Shown: positions 1-5,597 of the stretch, one piece after another
How the letters are laid out: every line of letters begins with the position of its first letter
Numbering within the stretch: the first letter of the stretch is position 1
Translations under genes and position numbers: made by a program
The notes under the pieces: model-generated
Seen by the model: the letters and a program-made list of their open reading frames with translations, nothing else
Told to the model about the DNA's origin: nothing
The model's database searches: none
Assembly (NCBI GenBank): GCA_003542955.1
Contig: DPJP01000105.1
Coordinates: forward strand, 1-5,626
DNA: 5,626 bases
Direction of reading: 5' to 3'
Origin: Armatimonadota bacterium
GTDB lineage: Bacteria > Armatimonadota > Zipacnadia > Zipacnadales > UBA11051

Positions 1-1
1 G

Positions 2-409
2 GAGTTCCTCGCCGACGGCGTCAACTATGCCATCGACGCAGGCCCCTCCGAGCAGACCGGCAAGTCTATCCCTGACCTGAAGCCGATCCACTACGACGAA
101 GTGCCCGAGCTGATGGGCCGCTGGCGCGTCGAGGTCAGCCCCGGCGCCGCGCGCACCGATGACGTCTTCCTCCACCTGATTCAGGTCGGCGACCAGACGC
201 TCGAGCGGATGGATGACGCTACCATCACCCAGACGACGGATACGGCCACACTCACCTTCACCCATGAGGGCAAGACGGTCACCATCTTCTTCAACACCGC
301 AGGCGACATCGGCGGCTCAATTCGCATCGAGACCGCAGGCGGAGTGACCGTTGATCGCCCGCTGACGCAGGATGTCATGCTTCAGGAAGGCTTGGCGACG
401 GCAAACTGA
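2..409 (+). CDS. Heparinase II/III-like polysaccharide lyase, C-terminal fragment (5' end outside window)
   Basis: The frame is open from the left edge to a TGA at 407-409 and gives 135 residues. The piece is rich in short beta strands. It contains the stretch GRWRVEVSPGAA followed by DDVFLHLIQVGDQ, which resembles the C-terminal beta-sandwich of heparinase II/III-type lyases, where a WR(V/I)EVSP strand and an FLH(V/L)LQ strand are common. From the family, the full protein would have an N-terminal alpha/alpha-toroid and would cleave uronic-acid-containing polysaccharides by beta-elimination, usually in the periplasm or outside the cell. None of the catalytic toroid is visible, so activity and substrate cannot be judged. 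The internal ATG at 101 is not the start, because the frame continues coherently upstream of it. A strong hairpin begins 21 bases after the stop. Another beta-sandwich carbohydrate-active protein is the main alternative. Confidence 0.68.
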   Translation, partial: EFLADGVNYAIDAGPSEQTGKSIPDLKPIHYDEVPELMGRWRVEVSPGAARTDDVFLHLIQVGDQTLERMDDATITQTTDTATLTFTHEGKTVTIFFNTAGDIGGSIRIETAGGVTVDRPLTQDVMLQEGLATAN

Positions 410-429
410 ACGGCAATGGCAGCAACGGC

Positions 430-468
430 GTGGGGGAAACCGCTTTCGCGAAAGCGGTTGTCCCCCAC
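430..468. terminator. Near-perfect 39-nt inverted repeat, probable terminator of the lyase gene
   Basis: The left arm (430-448) and right arm (449-468) pair along their whole length with one unpaired base. The core is the 22-bp perfect palindrome AACCGCTTTCG/CGAAAGCGGTT, flanked by GTGGGGG and CCCCCAC. It starts 21 bases after the lyase stop and lies between convergent genes, the usual place for a terminator. No T-run follows on the + strand, so it is not a classical intrinsic terminator. It may act as a 3' stabilising hairpin or be a copy of a dispersed palindromic element. Confidence 0.55.
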
Positions 469-505
469 ACCCCCTTCCCGAAAGCTCTGTGAAGGGAGGG
501 CGTGG
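465..505. repeat. Second imperfect hairpin overlapping the right arm of the first
   Basis: CCCTTC (472-477) pairs with GAAGGG (491-496) around a 13-base loop. The stem extends outward through further C-G pairs, past a bulged A497 and a small internal loop, to CCAC (465-468) opposite GTGG (502-505). Bases 465-468 are also part of the right arm of the 430-468 hairpin, so the fully extended forms of the two structures exclude each other. A short CCCC/GGGG stem follows at 508-521. Function is unknown; a composite 3' processing or termination region is likely. Confidence 0.4.
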
Positions 506-592
506 TGCCCCGTGGACGGGGATCGACGCGTGAGCGGGGGAGATGAGTCCGCCCCGAAGAGGGTCCTGACGTTAGGGGTCGGGGCCTTGGTC

Positions 593-653
593 CTCTGATC
601 TTCAGACGCCGGATCGTGTGCGACGCAGACTGGGGAAGGTGAGACGATCAGAG
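593..653. repeat. 8-bp inverted repeat in the convergent intergenic region
   Basis: CTCTGATC (593-600) is matched by GATCAGAG (646-653), 45 bases apart. Just beyond it is the 10-bp palindrome CCGGCGCCGG (656-665), roughly 20 bases downstream of the asparaginase-like gene when read on the - strand. These may contribute to termination of the - strand block, but there is no T-tract and the spacing is long. The rest of 506-686 shows no convincing gene. Confidence 0.25.
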
Positions 654-686
654 CCCCGGCGCCGGCCGTTGCGTTCTGCCGCCCTC

Positions 687-1178
687 CTACTTCAACGCCT
701 CGAAGCGCATTACGTTGCGGTTCTTCGTGACGTTGTCCCAGCCGAACACCTTCCCCTGCATGGTCACGTAGACGCCATGCGGCAGAAGCTGGGCGGCTGT
801 GATGCCGGCCCCGAGGTTGAACAGTGCGTCGGAGCGGTCCTTGTTCAGTGGCACCATCGCCCCGATCAGCACAATCGTCTTGGGTATCTCCAACGGCCCG
901 AGGTAGCGCGCGGTATGCTCGAGGCTGTATGTGCCATGCGTGAGCACGATCTGGTCCTCAGGGCATCTCCTGCATGCCTCGGCCATCAGCTCGCGGTCTT
1001 CATCGGTGACGATCCGGCTGTCTTTCTGCATGAGTACTTCGACGACCACGTCGGCGGTGACGCATGCCTGCTCGAGCGCATCGGGTATCAGCGACTCGTG
1101 ATGCTCCGGCATGTCTTCTATGCAGTCGTGGTCGAGGTCGTCGATTGTTCCGCCTGTGGCAATGATTCGAATGGCCAT
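687..1178 (-). CDS. Short single-domain L-asparaginase homologue
   Basis: This 163-residue protein opens with IRIIATGGTID, the asparaginase/glutaminase N-terminal signature. Thr11 sits at the nucleophile position. MQKDS (50-54) matches the substrate-binding serine region, and LTHGTYSLEHT (79-89) matches the second signature, normally THGTDT. A KTIVLIGAMVP strand (100-110) follows, and VTKN (150-153) places Lys152 at the active-site lysine. Family enzymes hydrolyse L-asparagine to aspartate and ammonia. Full-length type I/II enzymes have about 330 residues and two domains. This protein ends after the N-terminal domain, as short single-domain homologues do, so it is probably intact. The oddity is Tyr84 in place of the near-invariant active-site Asp, so asparaginase activity is doubtful. 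It starts at ATG with AGGAG 12 bases upstream and lies 144 bp after the cyclase gene, so it may share that transcript or have its own promoter. Confidence 0.87.
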   Translation of the reverse strand: MAIRIIATGGTIDDLDHDCIEDMPEHHESLIPDALEQACVTADVVVEVLMQKDSRIVTDEDRELMAEACRRCPEDQIVLTHGTYSLEHTARYLGPLEIPKTIVLIGAMVPLNKDRSDALFNLGAGITAAQLLPHGVYVTMQGKVFGWDNVTKNRNVMRFEALK

Positions 1179-1322
1179 ACGTGTCTCAGTCTCCTGAATT
1201 GTCCTCGCACGAGCTCGATGTCATTAGCCCGACATGTCTCTGCGAGCATTCGCGCAGAATCTGAGCACACCTGCTGTGCCACCGATGGACATGATTCAGG
1301 GGACAGGCCGCAGGCGACAGCG
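1179..1322 (-). other. Intergenic gap between cyclase and asparaginase-like genes
   Basis: Besides the ribosome binding site at its left end, the gap contains a small hairpin, GCACA/TGTGC with a 5-base loop (1265-1279), about 45 bases after the cyclase stop. I see no convincing -35/-10 pair and no T-tract. Either transcription reads through from the upstream genes, or a promoter is present that does not match the common consensus. Confidence 0.35.
1191..1195 (-). promoter_or_regulatory. Ribosome binding site of the asparaginase-like gene
   Basis: AGGAG on the - strand, 12 bases before the ATG at 1178. The spacing is slightly long, but it is the only purine-rich site nearby and it supports this start. 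Confidence 0.6.
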
Positions 1323-3353
1323 TCAGCCCTGCCCTTCGGGGTTTGGTGCCGTCACATCCTCAGGGCTCAGCGTGCCCGGCGCCTCCGGCTCGGAGCCGGA
1401 GTAGATGTAGAAGGAACGCCCGGCAGAGTCGGGGGTGAGGACATAGTCATGGGCGGCAAACTGCCAGCACTCAATCTGGTGGTCCGCCAGGCCGCGGATG
1501 GGAACGTGCACCGGCGGGCCGGGGGATCGCAACTGTGTTCGCTGGGGTGCCGCCAGCTTGTTGACGAAGTCAGTCGAGGCAAGGCACATGGTGAACTGCT
1601 CCTCGTTCCCCTCCATGAGTCTGCGGCTCTCATCTCGCAGCCATTCGACCATGCGGGCGGCCTCGACAACGACACGTCCGGCCAGCTGGAGGTCCTGGGC
1701 GAAGCGCAGGGTCGTGGAGTAGAAGCGCCCCCGATGGATGGAGAATCGGAAGCGGTCTATGCTGCCCTGGTCGGCGCCACCGGCCGGTGTTGCCTCGTAT
1801 GGAGACTCCACTGATGAGAACGCCCTGCGGGCGACAGCCCCGGCATTCGACGCGAGGTCGAATACCGCGGACAGCGCATTCTGGGCGACATCCGCCTCCG
1901 CGCGAGCCCTCTCGCTGGGATACCTGTTGTGTCGGGCATCCTCGAAGGCAGCCACAATTCCATCGCCGGTGAACTGCATGACCTGGCCACCGTGCTTCTC
2001 GATGCCCTCAATCATCGAGGAGATGACCAACTGCAGTGCGAGCACGGCCTTATCTTCCTTCGATGCGTCCCTGAACAGCGCCCTGGTCGATCCGACGATG
2101 TCGACGATCATGACACAGCCGGTGATATAGCCCTCAGACGGATAAGGGAAGAGCCAGTCCCTGAATGTCGAGTACGCACCTGCAACGCGTTCCGGGTCCT
2201 CACACGCCTCCATCTCAAGTGATGCGACGCCCTGGAAACCAGGGTGCACTCTGAGTGCCCTCTCGCCAAGGTCTTCGCGCCGCTTCGAATTGCACAGGCC
2301 GCGGTAGAATTCGACCCAGGGCCGGAATTCCTGCTGCCCGTGGTATGAACCAGGGGGGAGGTCGCTGTGGTGTGACGATGCATGATCGCTGAGGTGGAAT
2401 GCTACCGTCCTCTCGGCAAACCGCCTTGCGTCGGCGTCGAGGTGAGGCCACTCGTGCAACTGCTGTGCGAGATGCCGCACCTCATCCCCGACCCACCCGG
2501 GCTGTTCACCGAGCAGCAACATGTGTCCGACGTCGCAGTTGACGCCTAGATGGGGAGACAACTGCGGCTTTCTCTCCACAACTTCATCGATGATCCGCAT
2601 ACAACGTGAGACAGAGTTGTTCACGAAGCAGAGGCCGGGCTCTATCTCCAGTGCAAGCACCTTGTCCAGGCGTTGCGCCACCTCCCCAACCTCCAACAGC
2701 GACCTGACCACCTGGGTGGTCGCGTGTTGACGGACTCCGTCACTGTCCTCGTCAACGGGGTCGGGCCTGAGGAGCGCAACTGAGGGGATGGTCCCCGTGC
2801 GCCTGGTAGGGGCGCCGCACACGAGCTCGACGCTGCCTGCGTCCAACATTTCGGCAACGTGCAGGGCAACCATCAGCCCGCGCGCAGCCTTGTCGCGTAC
2901 TGTTTCGTCGGCGGATGCGAGCCCCGGGATGTTGGTGGCAACTGAACGGAAGTGAACTGCTCCAAACGGCCCGATCTCGGGGTTCGCATGCAAGATGTCT
3001 ACCAGACGGCGCAGACGAGACCTGTCCACCTGCTCAAGGTCCACCTGCTCCGGGTTGGGACACAACGCGAGCGCAAGGTCCACTACGGATGAGCAGGTAT
3101 CAAAGGCCCGCCCGAGAATTGACGCCAGCATCGGCAGCTCGGCGGGGCTGAGGAAGTAGTACTCAAAACAGCAGATGCCCCTCTGGGCCAGGCTCTCTAT
3201 CCCAGGGTATAGCCACTTCCGCTCGTCCGTCACAGGGTCCCTAATCTGCCGGCAATCAGCCACGCTCCACGACGTAATCACCCCAAGTCGCTGGATCAGT
3301 CCGTGCTCGTTGTCATCCGTCTGCCCGGCAATACCTCTTCTTGCCACGGCCAC
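1323..3353 (-). CDS. Xylose-isomerase-like TIM barrel fused to a class III nucleotide cyclase domain
   Basis: Numbering is from the GTG at 3353 (676 residues). Residues about 23-395 look like a sugar phosphate isomerase/AP-endonuclease-2 type barrel. It opens at strand LGVITSW. Candidate metal ligands lie in ALEIEPG (Glu238), CDVGH (Asp274, His277), FHLSDH (His320) and SLEMEA (Glu380/382), with a PPGSYH turn at 333-338. Residues about 411-632 are a class III cyclase catalytic domain. VMIVDIVGST gives metal Asp418, GGQVMQFTGDG gives metal Asp464, and GRVVVEAAR gives Arg567. The substrate-selecting positions are Gln460 and Gln556, and the usual Asn is Val563. No membrane segment is seen, so it is probably cytoplasmic. 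The likely role is ligand-controlled synthesis of a cyclic nucleotide, but the product is unknown. The start is uncertain: GTG 3353 has GGAGGT 8 bases upstream, ATG 3374 has GGAGG 5 bases upstream, and GTG 3281 lies just at the first strand but has no clear site. Every option but the last overlaps the peptidase gene. Confidence 0.85.
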   Translation of the reverse strand: MAVARRGIAGQTDDNEHGLIQRLGVITSWSVADCRQIRDPVTDERKWLYPGIESLAQRGICCFEYYFLSPAELPMLASILGRAFDTCSSVVDLALALCPNPEQVDLEQVDRSRLRRLVDILHANPEIGPFGAVHFRSVATNIPGLASADETVRDKAARGLMVALHVAEMLDAGSVELVCGAPTRRTGTIPSVALLRPDPVDEDSDGVRQHATTQVVRSLLEVGEVAQRLDKVLALEIEPGLCFVNNSVSRCMRIIDEVVERKPQLSPHLGVNCDVGHMLLLGEQPGWVGDEVRHLAQQLHEWPHLDADARRFAERTVAFHLSDHASSHHSDLPPGSYHGQQEFRPWVEFYRGLCNSKRREDLGERALRVHPGFQGVASLEMEACEDPERVAGAYSTFRDWLFPYPSEGYITGCVMIVDIVGSTRALFRDASKEDKAVLALQLVISSMIEGIEKHGGQVMQFTGDGIVAAFEDARHNRYPSERARAEADVAQNALSAVFDLASNAGAVARRAFSSVESPYEATPAGGADQGSIDRFRFSIHRGRFYSTTLRFAQDLQLAGRVVVEAARMVEWLRDESRRLMEGNEEQFTMCLASTDFVNKLAAPQRTQLRSPGPPVHVPIRGLADHQIECWQFAAHDYVLTPDSAGRSFYIYSGSEPEAPGTLSPEDVTAPNPEGQG

Positions 3354-4947
3354 GGTACCACACCTCCATCCCATCGCCGCCTCCGGCCCGGTGGATGACG
3401 ACTGCAGGTGACCCCTCGAGCCGCCTCGCTTCCGCGAGTGAACCCGGGTAGACAGCCACAATCTCGGGTCGTGGGCGAGCGATCATCAGGTGGGAGAGCA
3501 CCTCATGCCGTCCGCTGCCAGAGCACTCAACGCACCACCACCAGTTCCTCGGCTGAGCAACGTCGCACTTGTTCAGTGCCACGGTCACGGCCGCGACATC
3601 CCGACCCCCGTCACGGTCACCGTAGCGGGCGGGCAGTGCATGCTTGCTGCACAGCCTCACAGCACGACCTGGGCAAGCGGCCAGCGTCTCCTTAAGCCGA
3701 CACGCCCTCTCGCAATCGTCATCTGTCTGCCCGGACAGCTTGCCGGCCGATGCGTGAAACCCCTCGGCAATCCTGTGGGAGGCCTCGAGCACGCGGGAGA
3801 TGGGCGCACTGACGCCGGGTGGCAATACGGCAACAAAGCGACAGGCGGGGTCTGCCTCTTCACCGTTGTCCAGCTTCATCGGACAGATGGCCGCATCAAC
3901 CAGCACCGATGCCATCACCTCCCTGAACGGTCCCCACAGGGTATCATGGAAGACAAAACGGTCCGCATTGCCTCCCTCACTGTGATAGCCGATCACCAGA
4001 ATGCTGTGAGCCTCTCCGGAGGACACCGGTTCCGTCTCTTCACGCCGTCGCGAATACGGCGCGCCGATAAGCCTGGTCTCGTCGACCCACACGATGCAGG
4101 GAGCGCCCAGCGACAGGTAGGCGCTCAGGAGCGCCGTGGCATCGGCGCGCAACGATTCGTATGCGGCACCGAGCCCGACATAGTCCGACCTGAGCATCCC
4201 CACCATGCAGGCCGGCGAGATGCCCAGATCGAGGATTTTCTCCAGCGGGTTCGCCTCCGCGTCATCTGAATCTCCCTCGACTTCGTTGAACTCCGGGGTC
4301 TTCCCCCACACTCGCCGGCTGGCCGCCGTCACCACAAGATCGAACGGGCCCTGGCATATCCCTCCCCACATCGGGGTGACAAGAGACGCAGCGCAGAATG
4401 CATTGGCTACCCCGCAACACGCGACGGGGATGTCCAGTTCCGTCAGTGGCTGGAAATAGGGAGTGCAGCGCAGACGCTCTTCGCCATACGGACGCGCCGC
4501 CCGAGTCCGTATCACGTGGTACTCGGGGCGGTCCATGTAGCCCGGCGGCTCCAAGTAGGCCTCCAGCAAGGCGAGTCTGTATGCGTCTGCGTCACTCCGT
4601 GGAGAAGACGCCAGCTCCTGGGGCCGGATGTGCACGAAGCCCAGGCTATCCCCCGCCTGAGCCGAACCGCCTTCATGCTGCCTCTTCTCGCATATCCACG
4701 CCCGTGTCACAAACCGGTTCATGGTGCCGCGCGCGGCTGCAGCCCCCAGCATTGCCTCAAGCAACTGCTGCTCTGATCTCCAAGCTATGCTGGGGGCGGG
4801 GCGTGGGGTGTCCCAGTAGACACCATCAACGCCTCCGTAAGGCGCCAAGTGCGGCTCGAGGTGCTCCTTGGCCCACGTCAGATACGCCGGTAACTCACCC
4901 GCTCTGGTATCTGTGTCAGCTTCTCCGCCATCGGTGCGATTGCGCAA
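3313..4947 (-). CDS. Putative papain/C39-like cysteine peptidase with Cys-rich C-terminal extension
   Basis: This 544-residue protein has no family I can name with certainty. The sequence VACCGVANAF places a Cys-Gly at 178-179 at the start of a hydrophobic helix. EAHSILVIGYH places His314 before a strand, and FVFHDTLWG gives Asp335 21 residues later. This Cys...His...Asp/Asn order, with a GY after the His and a W-G after the Asp, matches papain-fold peptidases (HAV..VGY, then KNSWG). No Gln is found six residues before Cys178, where the oxyanion residue usually sits, so hydrolysis is not assured; transferase or inactive forms are possible. Residues 400-544 are a separate region with many cysteines, including WWWCVEC (CxxC at 472-475), perhaps metal-binding. 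No signal peptide or membrane helix is evident, suggesting a cytoplasmic protein. The TTG start is supported by GAGGTGA six bases upstream and the absence of a nearby ATG; the first internal Met is residue 66. The 3' end overlaps the cyclase gene. Confidence 0.72.
   Translation of the reverse strand: MRNRTDGGEADTDTRAGELPAYLTWAKEHLEPHLAPYGGVDGVYWDTPRPAPSIAWRSEQQLLEAMLGAAAARGTMNRFVTRAWICEKRQHEGGSAQAGDSLGFVHIRPQELASSPRSDADAYRLALLEAYLEPPGYMDRPEYHVIRTRAARPYGEERLRCTPYFQPLTELDIPVACCGVANAFCAASLVTPMWGGICQGPFDLVVTAASRRVWGKTPEFNEVEGDSDDAEANPLEKILDLGISPACMVGMLRSDYVGLGAAYESLRADATALLSAYLSLGAPCIVWVDETRLIGAPYSRRREETEPVSSGEAHSILVIGYHSEGGNADRFVFHDTLWGPFREVMASVLVDAAICPMKLDNGEEADPACRFVAVLPPGVSAPISRVLEASHRIAEGFHASAGKLSGQTDDDCERACRLKETLAACPGRAVRLCSKHALPARYGDRDGGRDVAAVTVALNKCDVAQPRNWWWCVECSGSGRHEVLSHLMIARPRPEIVAVYPGSLAEARRLEGSPAVVIHRAGGGDGMEVWYRGRGKKRYCRADG
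3362..3367 (-). promoter_or_regulatory. Ribosome binding site inside the end of the peptidase gene
   Basis: GGAGGT on the - strand lies 8 bases before the GTG at 3353, within the last codons of the peptidase gene. This is optimal spacing and is why I chose that start over the ATG at 3374. The location implies translational coupling between the two genes. Confidence 0.45.
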
Positions 4948-4953
4948 GGCCTC

Positions 4954-4960
4954 TCACCTC
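4954..4960 (-). promoter_or_regulatory. Ribosome binding site deciding the TTG start of the peptidase gene
   Basis: GAGGTGA on the - strand, a strong anti-SD match, lies six bases before the TTG at 4947. It fixes the start at a rare initiation codon, since no ATG or GTG nearby has a comparable site. Confidence 0.7.
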
Positions 4961-4962
4961 AG

Positions 4963-4992
4963 TTGACAGAAGAGGGGCGATTGGTGTATGAG
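4963..4992 (+). promoter_or_regulatory. Possible sigma-70-type promoter directed rightward
   Basis: TTGACA (4963-4968, full consensus -35) is followed after 18 bases by TATGAG (4987-4992, four of six -10 positions). It points toward the small gene at 5324 and would give a leader of about 325 bases. It abuts the peptidase ribosome binding site on the other strand. The -10 match is moderate, and the promoter grammar of this organism is unknown. Confidence 0.3.
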
Positions 4993-5195
4993 TACTGTGC
5001 CAATTGGTGATTCTGAACGGTACTGTTACGCTATTCTCACCATCTGAGCGATCCACCTTCATGACTCCGTCGCCGGACAGGCAACCGAACTCACCTCTTG
5101 ATGCTTCCTTGAGCGAAGTGAGAGCCGATCCGCGATAGTCTCGCCCGCAGGCTGCCGATAATACAGTGACAGTGCAGTCGAAGGCCGACTCGCGC

Positions 5196-5218
5196 AATGC
5201 AGGCAAGTGGCCTGCATT
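5196..5218. repeat. Perfect 9-bp stem-loop in the leader of the small gene
   Basis: AATGCAGGC (5196-5204) pairs perfectly with GCCTGCATT (5210-5218) around the five-base loop AAGTG. No T-run follows, so it is not an obvious intrinsic terminator. It could be an operator for a dimeric repressor or part of a structured 5' leader. Around it, CTCGC (about 5189) and GCGAG (about 5239) could add an outer helix. Confidence 0.5.
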
Positions 5219-5309
5219 CGGCGAACAACACCGATGTAGCGAGCGTCCTAAGGCTGCCGGCGAACGCGCTCACGAAGCAGCCCGCCGCCAGTCCTTTACG
5301 CAGTTCGCC

Positions 5310-5315
5310 AGGAGG
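5310..5315 (+). promoter_or_regulatory. Consensus ribosome binding site of the small gene
   Basis: AGGAGG lies eight bases before the ATG at 5324. This is a perfect anti-SD match at ideal spacing and the main support for the 58-codon gene being real. Confidence 0.65.
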
Positions 5316-5323
5316 AACTCGAA

Positions 5324-5500
5324 ATGAGACGCAGCAAAGAAGCGCGAGATGCCAGGACGCGCAGAACCGCAGTAGTTCGAGCCTCCGCCGCGGAGTGCTT
5401 TGAGTACCCGCCCGAAGAGGCGGCCGCCTTCCGCCGCCTTCGCTCTGCCATGACGCATGGAAGACTCCGGCGGGACACGCAAGCGAGTCAGGGCGAGTAG
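5324..5500 (+). CDS. Small basic hypothetical protein, 58 residues
   Basis: The frame runs ATG 5324 to TAG 5498-5500. It begins MRRSKEARDARTRR and contains AECFEYPPEEAAAF followed by RRLRSAM. The N-terminal third is strongly basic. A PPEE cap at 29-32 precedes a predicted amphipathic helix (about 31-44), and the tail is polar. There is no signal peptide, no membrane segment, and only one Cys (25). The start is supported by AGGAGG at eight bases and by the lack of any earlier ATG or GTG in the frame after an in-frame TAA at about 5249. Composition suggests a small nucleic-acid-binding or regulatory protein, but I do not recognise a family. It diverges from the peptidase-cyclase block and could regulate it or be unrelated. 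A spurious frame is possible in GC-rich DNA, although the coherent helix and ribosome binding site argue against that. Confidence 0.5.
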   Translation: MRRSKEARDARTRRTAVVRASAAECFEYPPEEAAAFRRLRSAMTHGRLRRDTQASQGE

Positions 5501-5565
5501 CCAACCCCCGTGTCGTTCCACTACACCCACCCCCGACAGGGGCTCGCCGGGCCACCGTCTCCCCC

Positions 5566-5597
5566 CGGCTGATTAGGCCCGTGCGGCCCAACAGCCG
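5566..5597. repeat. Nested inverted repeat after the small gene
   Basis: CGGCTG (5566-5571) pairs with CAGCCG (5592-5597), and inside it GGCC (5576-5579) can pair with GGCC (5585-5588). It lies 66 bases after the stop of the small gene and could serve as its 3' hairpin. No T-run follows. Nothing else is recognisable from 5501 to the right edge. Confidence 0.35.

Larger units (their letters stand above)
4961..5323. other. Divergent non-coding region between the peptidase gene and the small gene
   Basis: No convincing gene lies here. The open frames across it begin with TTG and encode low-complexity shuffled sequence. The region holds the possible rightward promoter, a CCAATTGG palindrome at about 5001-5008, an imperfect palindrome AACGGTACTGTT (5016-5027), and a perfect 9-bp stem-loop (5196-5218). 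I found no good leftward -35/-10 pair for the peptidase gene. The region probably carries the regulatory signals for both divergent genes and perhaps a structured leader for the small one. Confidence 0.45.

Noticed and set aside
416..598. 60-codon + strand frame after the lyase gene
   Set aside because: It runs through the palindromic hairpins, has no ribosome binding site and has low-complexity composition.
1190..1300. 22-codon open frame on the - strand in the cyclase-asparaginase gap
   Set aside because: Too short, no ribosome binding site, and no feature suggesting a leader peptide.
618..1814. 398-codon open frame on the + strand
   Set aside because: It lies antisense to the asparaginase-like gene and the cyclase gene, both of which have clear family motifs. 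Its translation is Arg/His/Cys/Leu-rich and shows no domain, as expected of a GC-rich shadow.
3490..4269. 259-codon + strand frame
   Set aside because: Antisense shadow of the peptidase gene, with no motif and no upstream site.
4990..5010. Possible sigma-54 promoter (TTGGCAC on the - strand)
   Set aside because: The GG element is present but no GC follows at the required 10-base spacing.
4916..5206. 96-codon open frame on the - strand overlapping the peptidase start
   Set aside because: It starts at TTG inside the 5196-5218 hairpin, with no recognisable motif. The peptidase gene has its own strong start signal, so no upstream partner is needed.
5091..5591. 166-codon open frame on the - strand
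   Set aside because: It starts at TTG with no good ribosome binding site, is compositionally Arg/Ser/Leu/Cys noise, and overlaps the small + strand gene, which has a consensus site.
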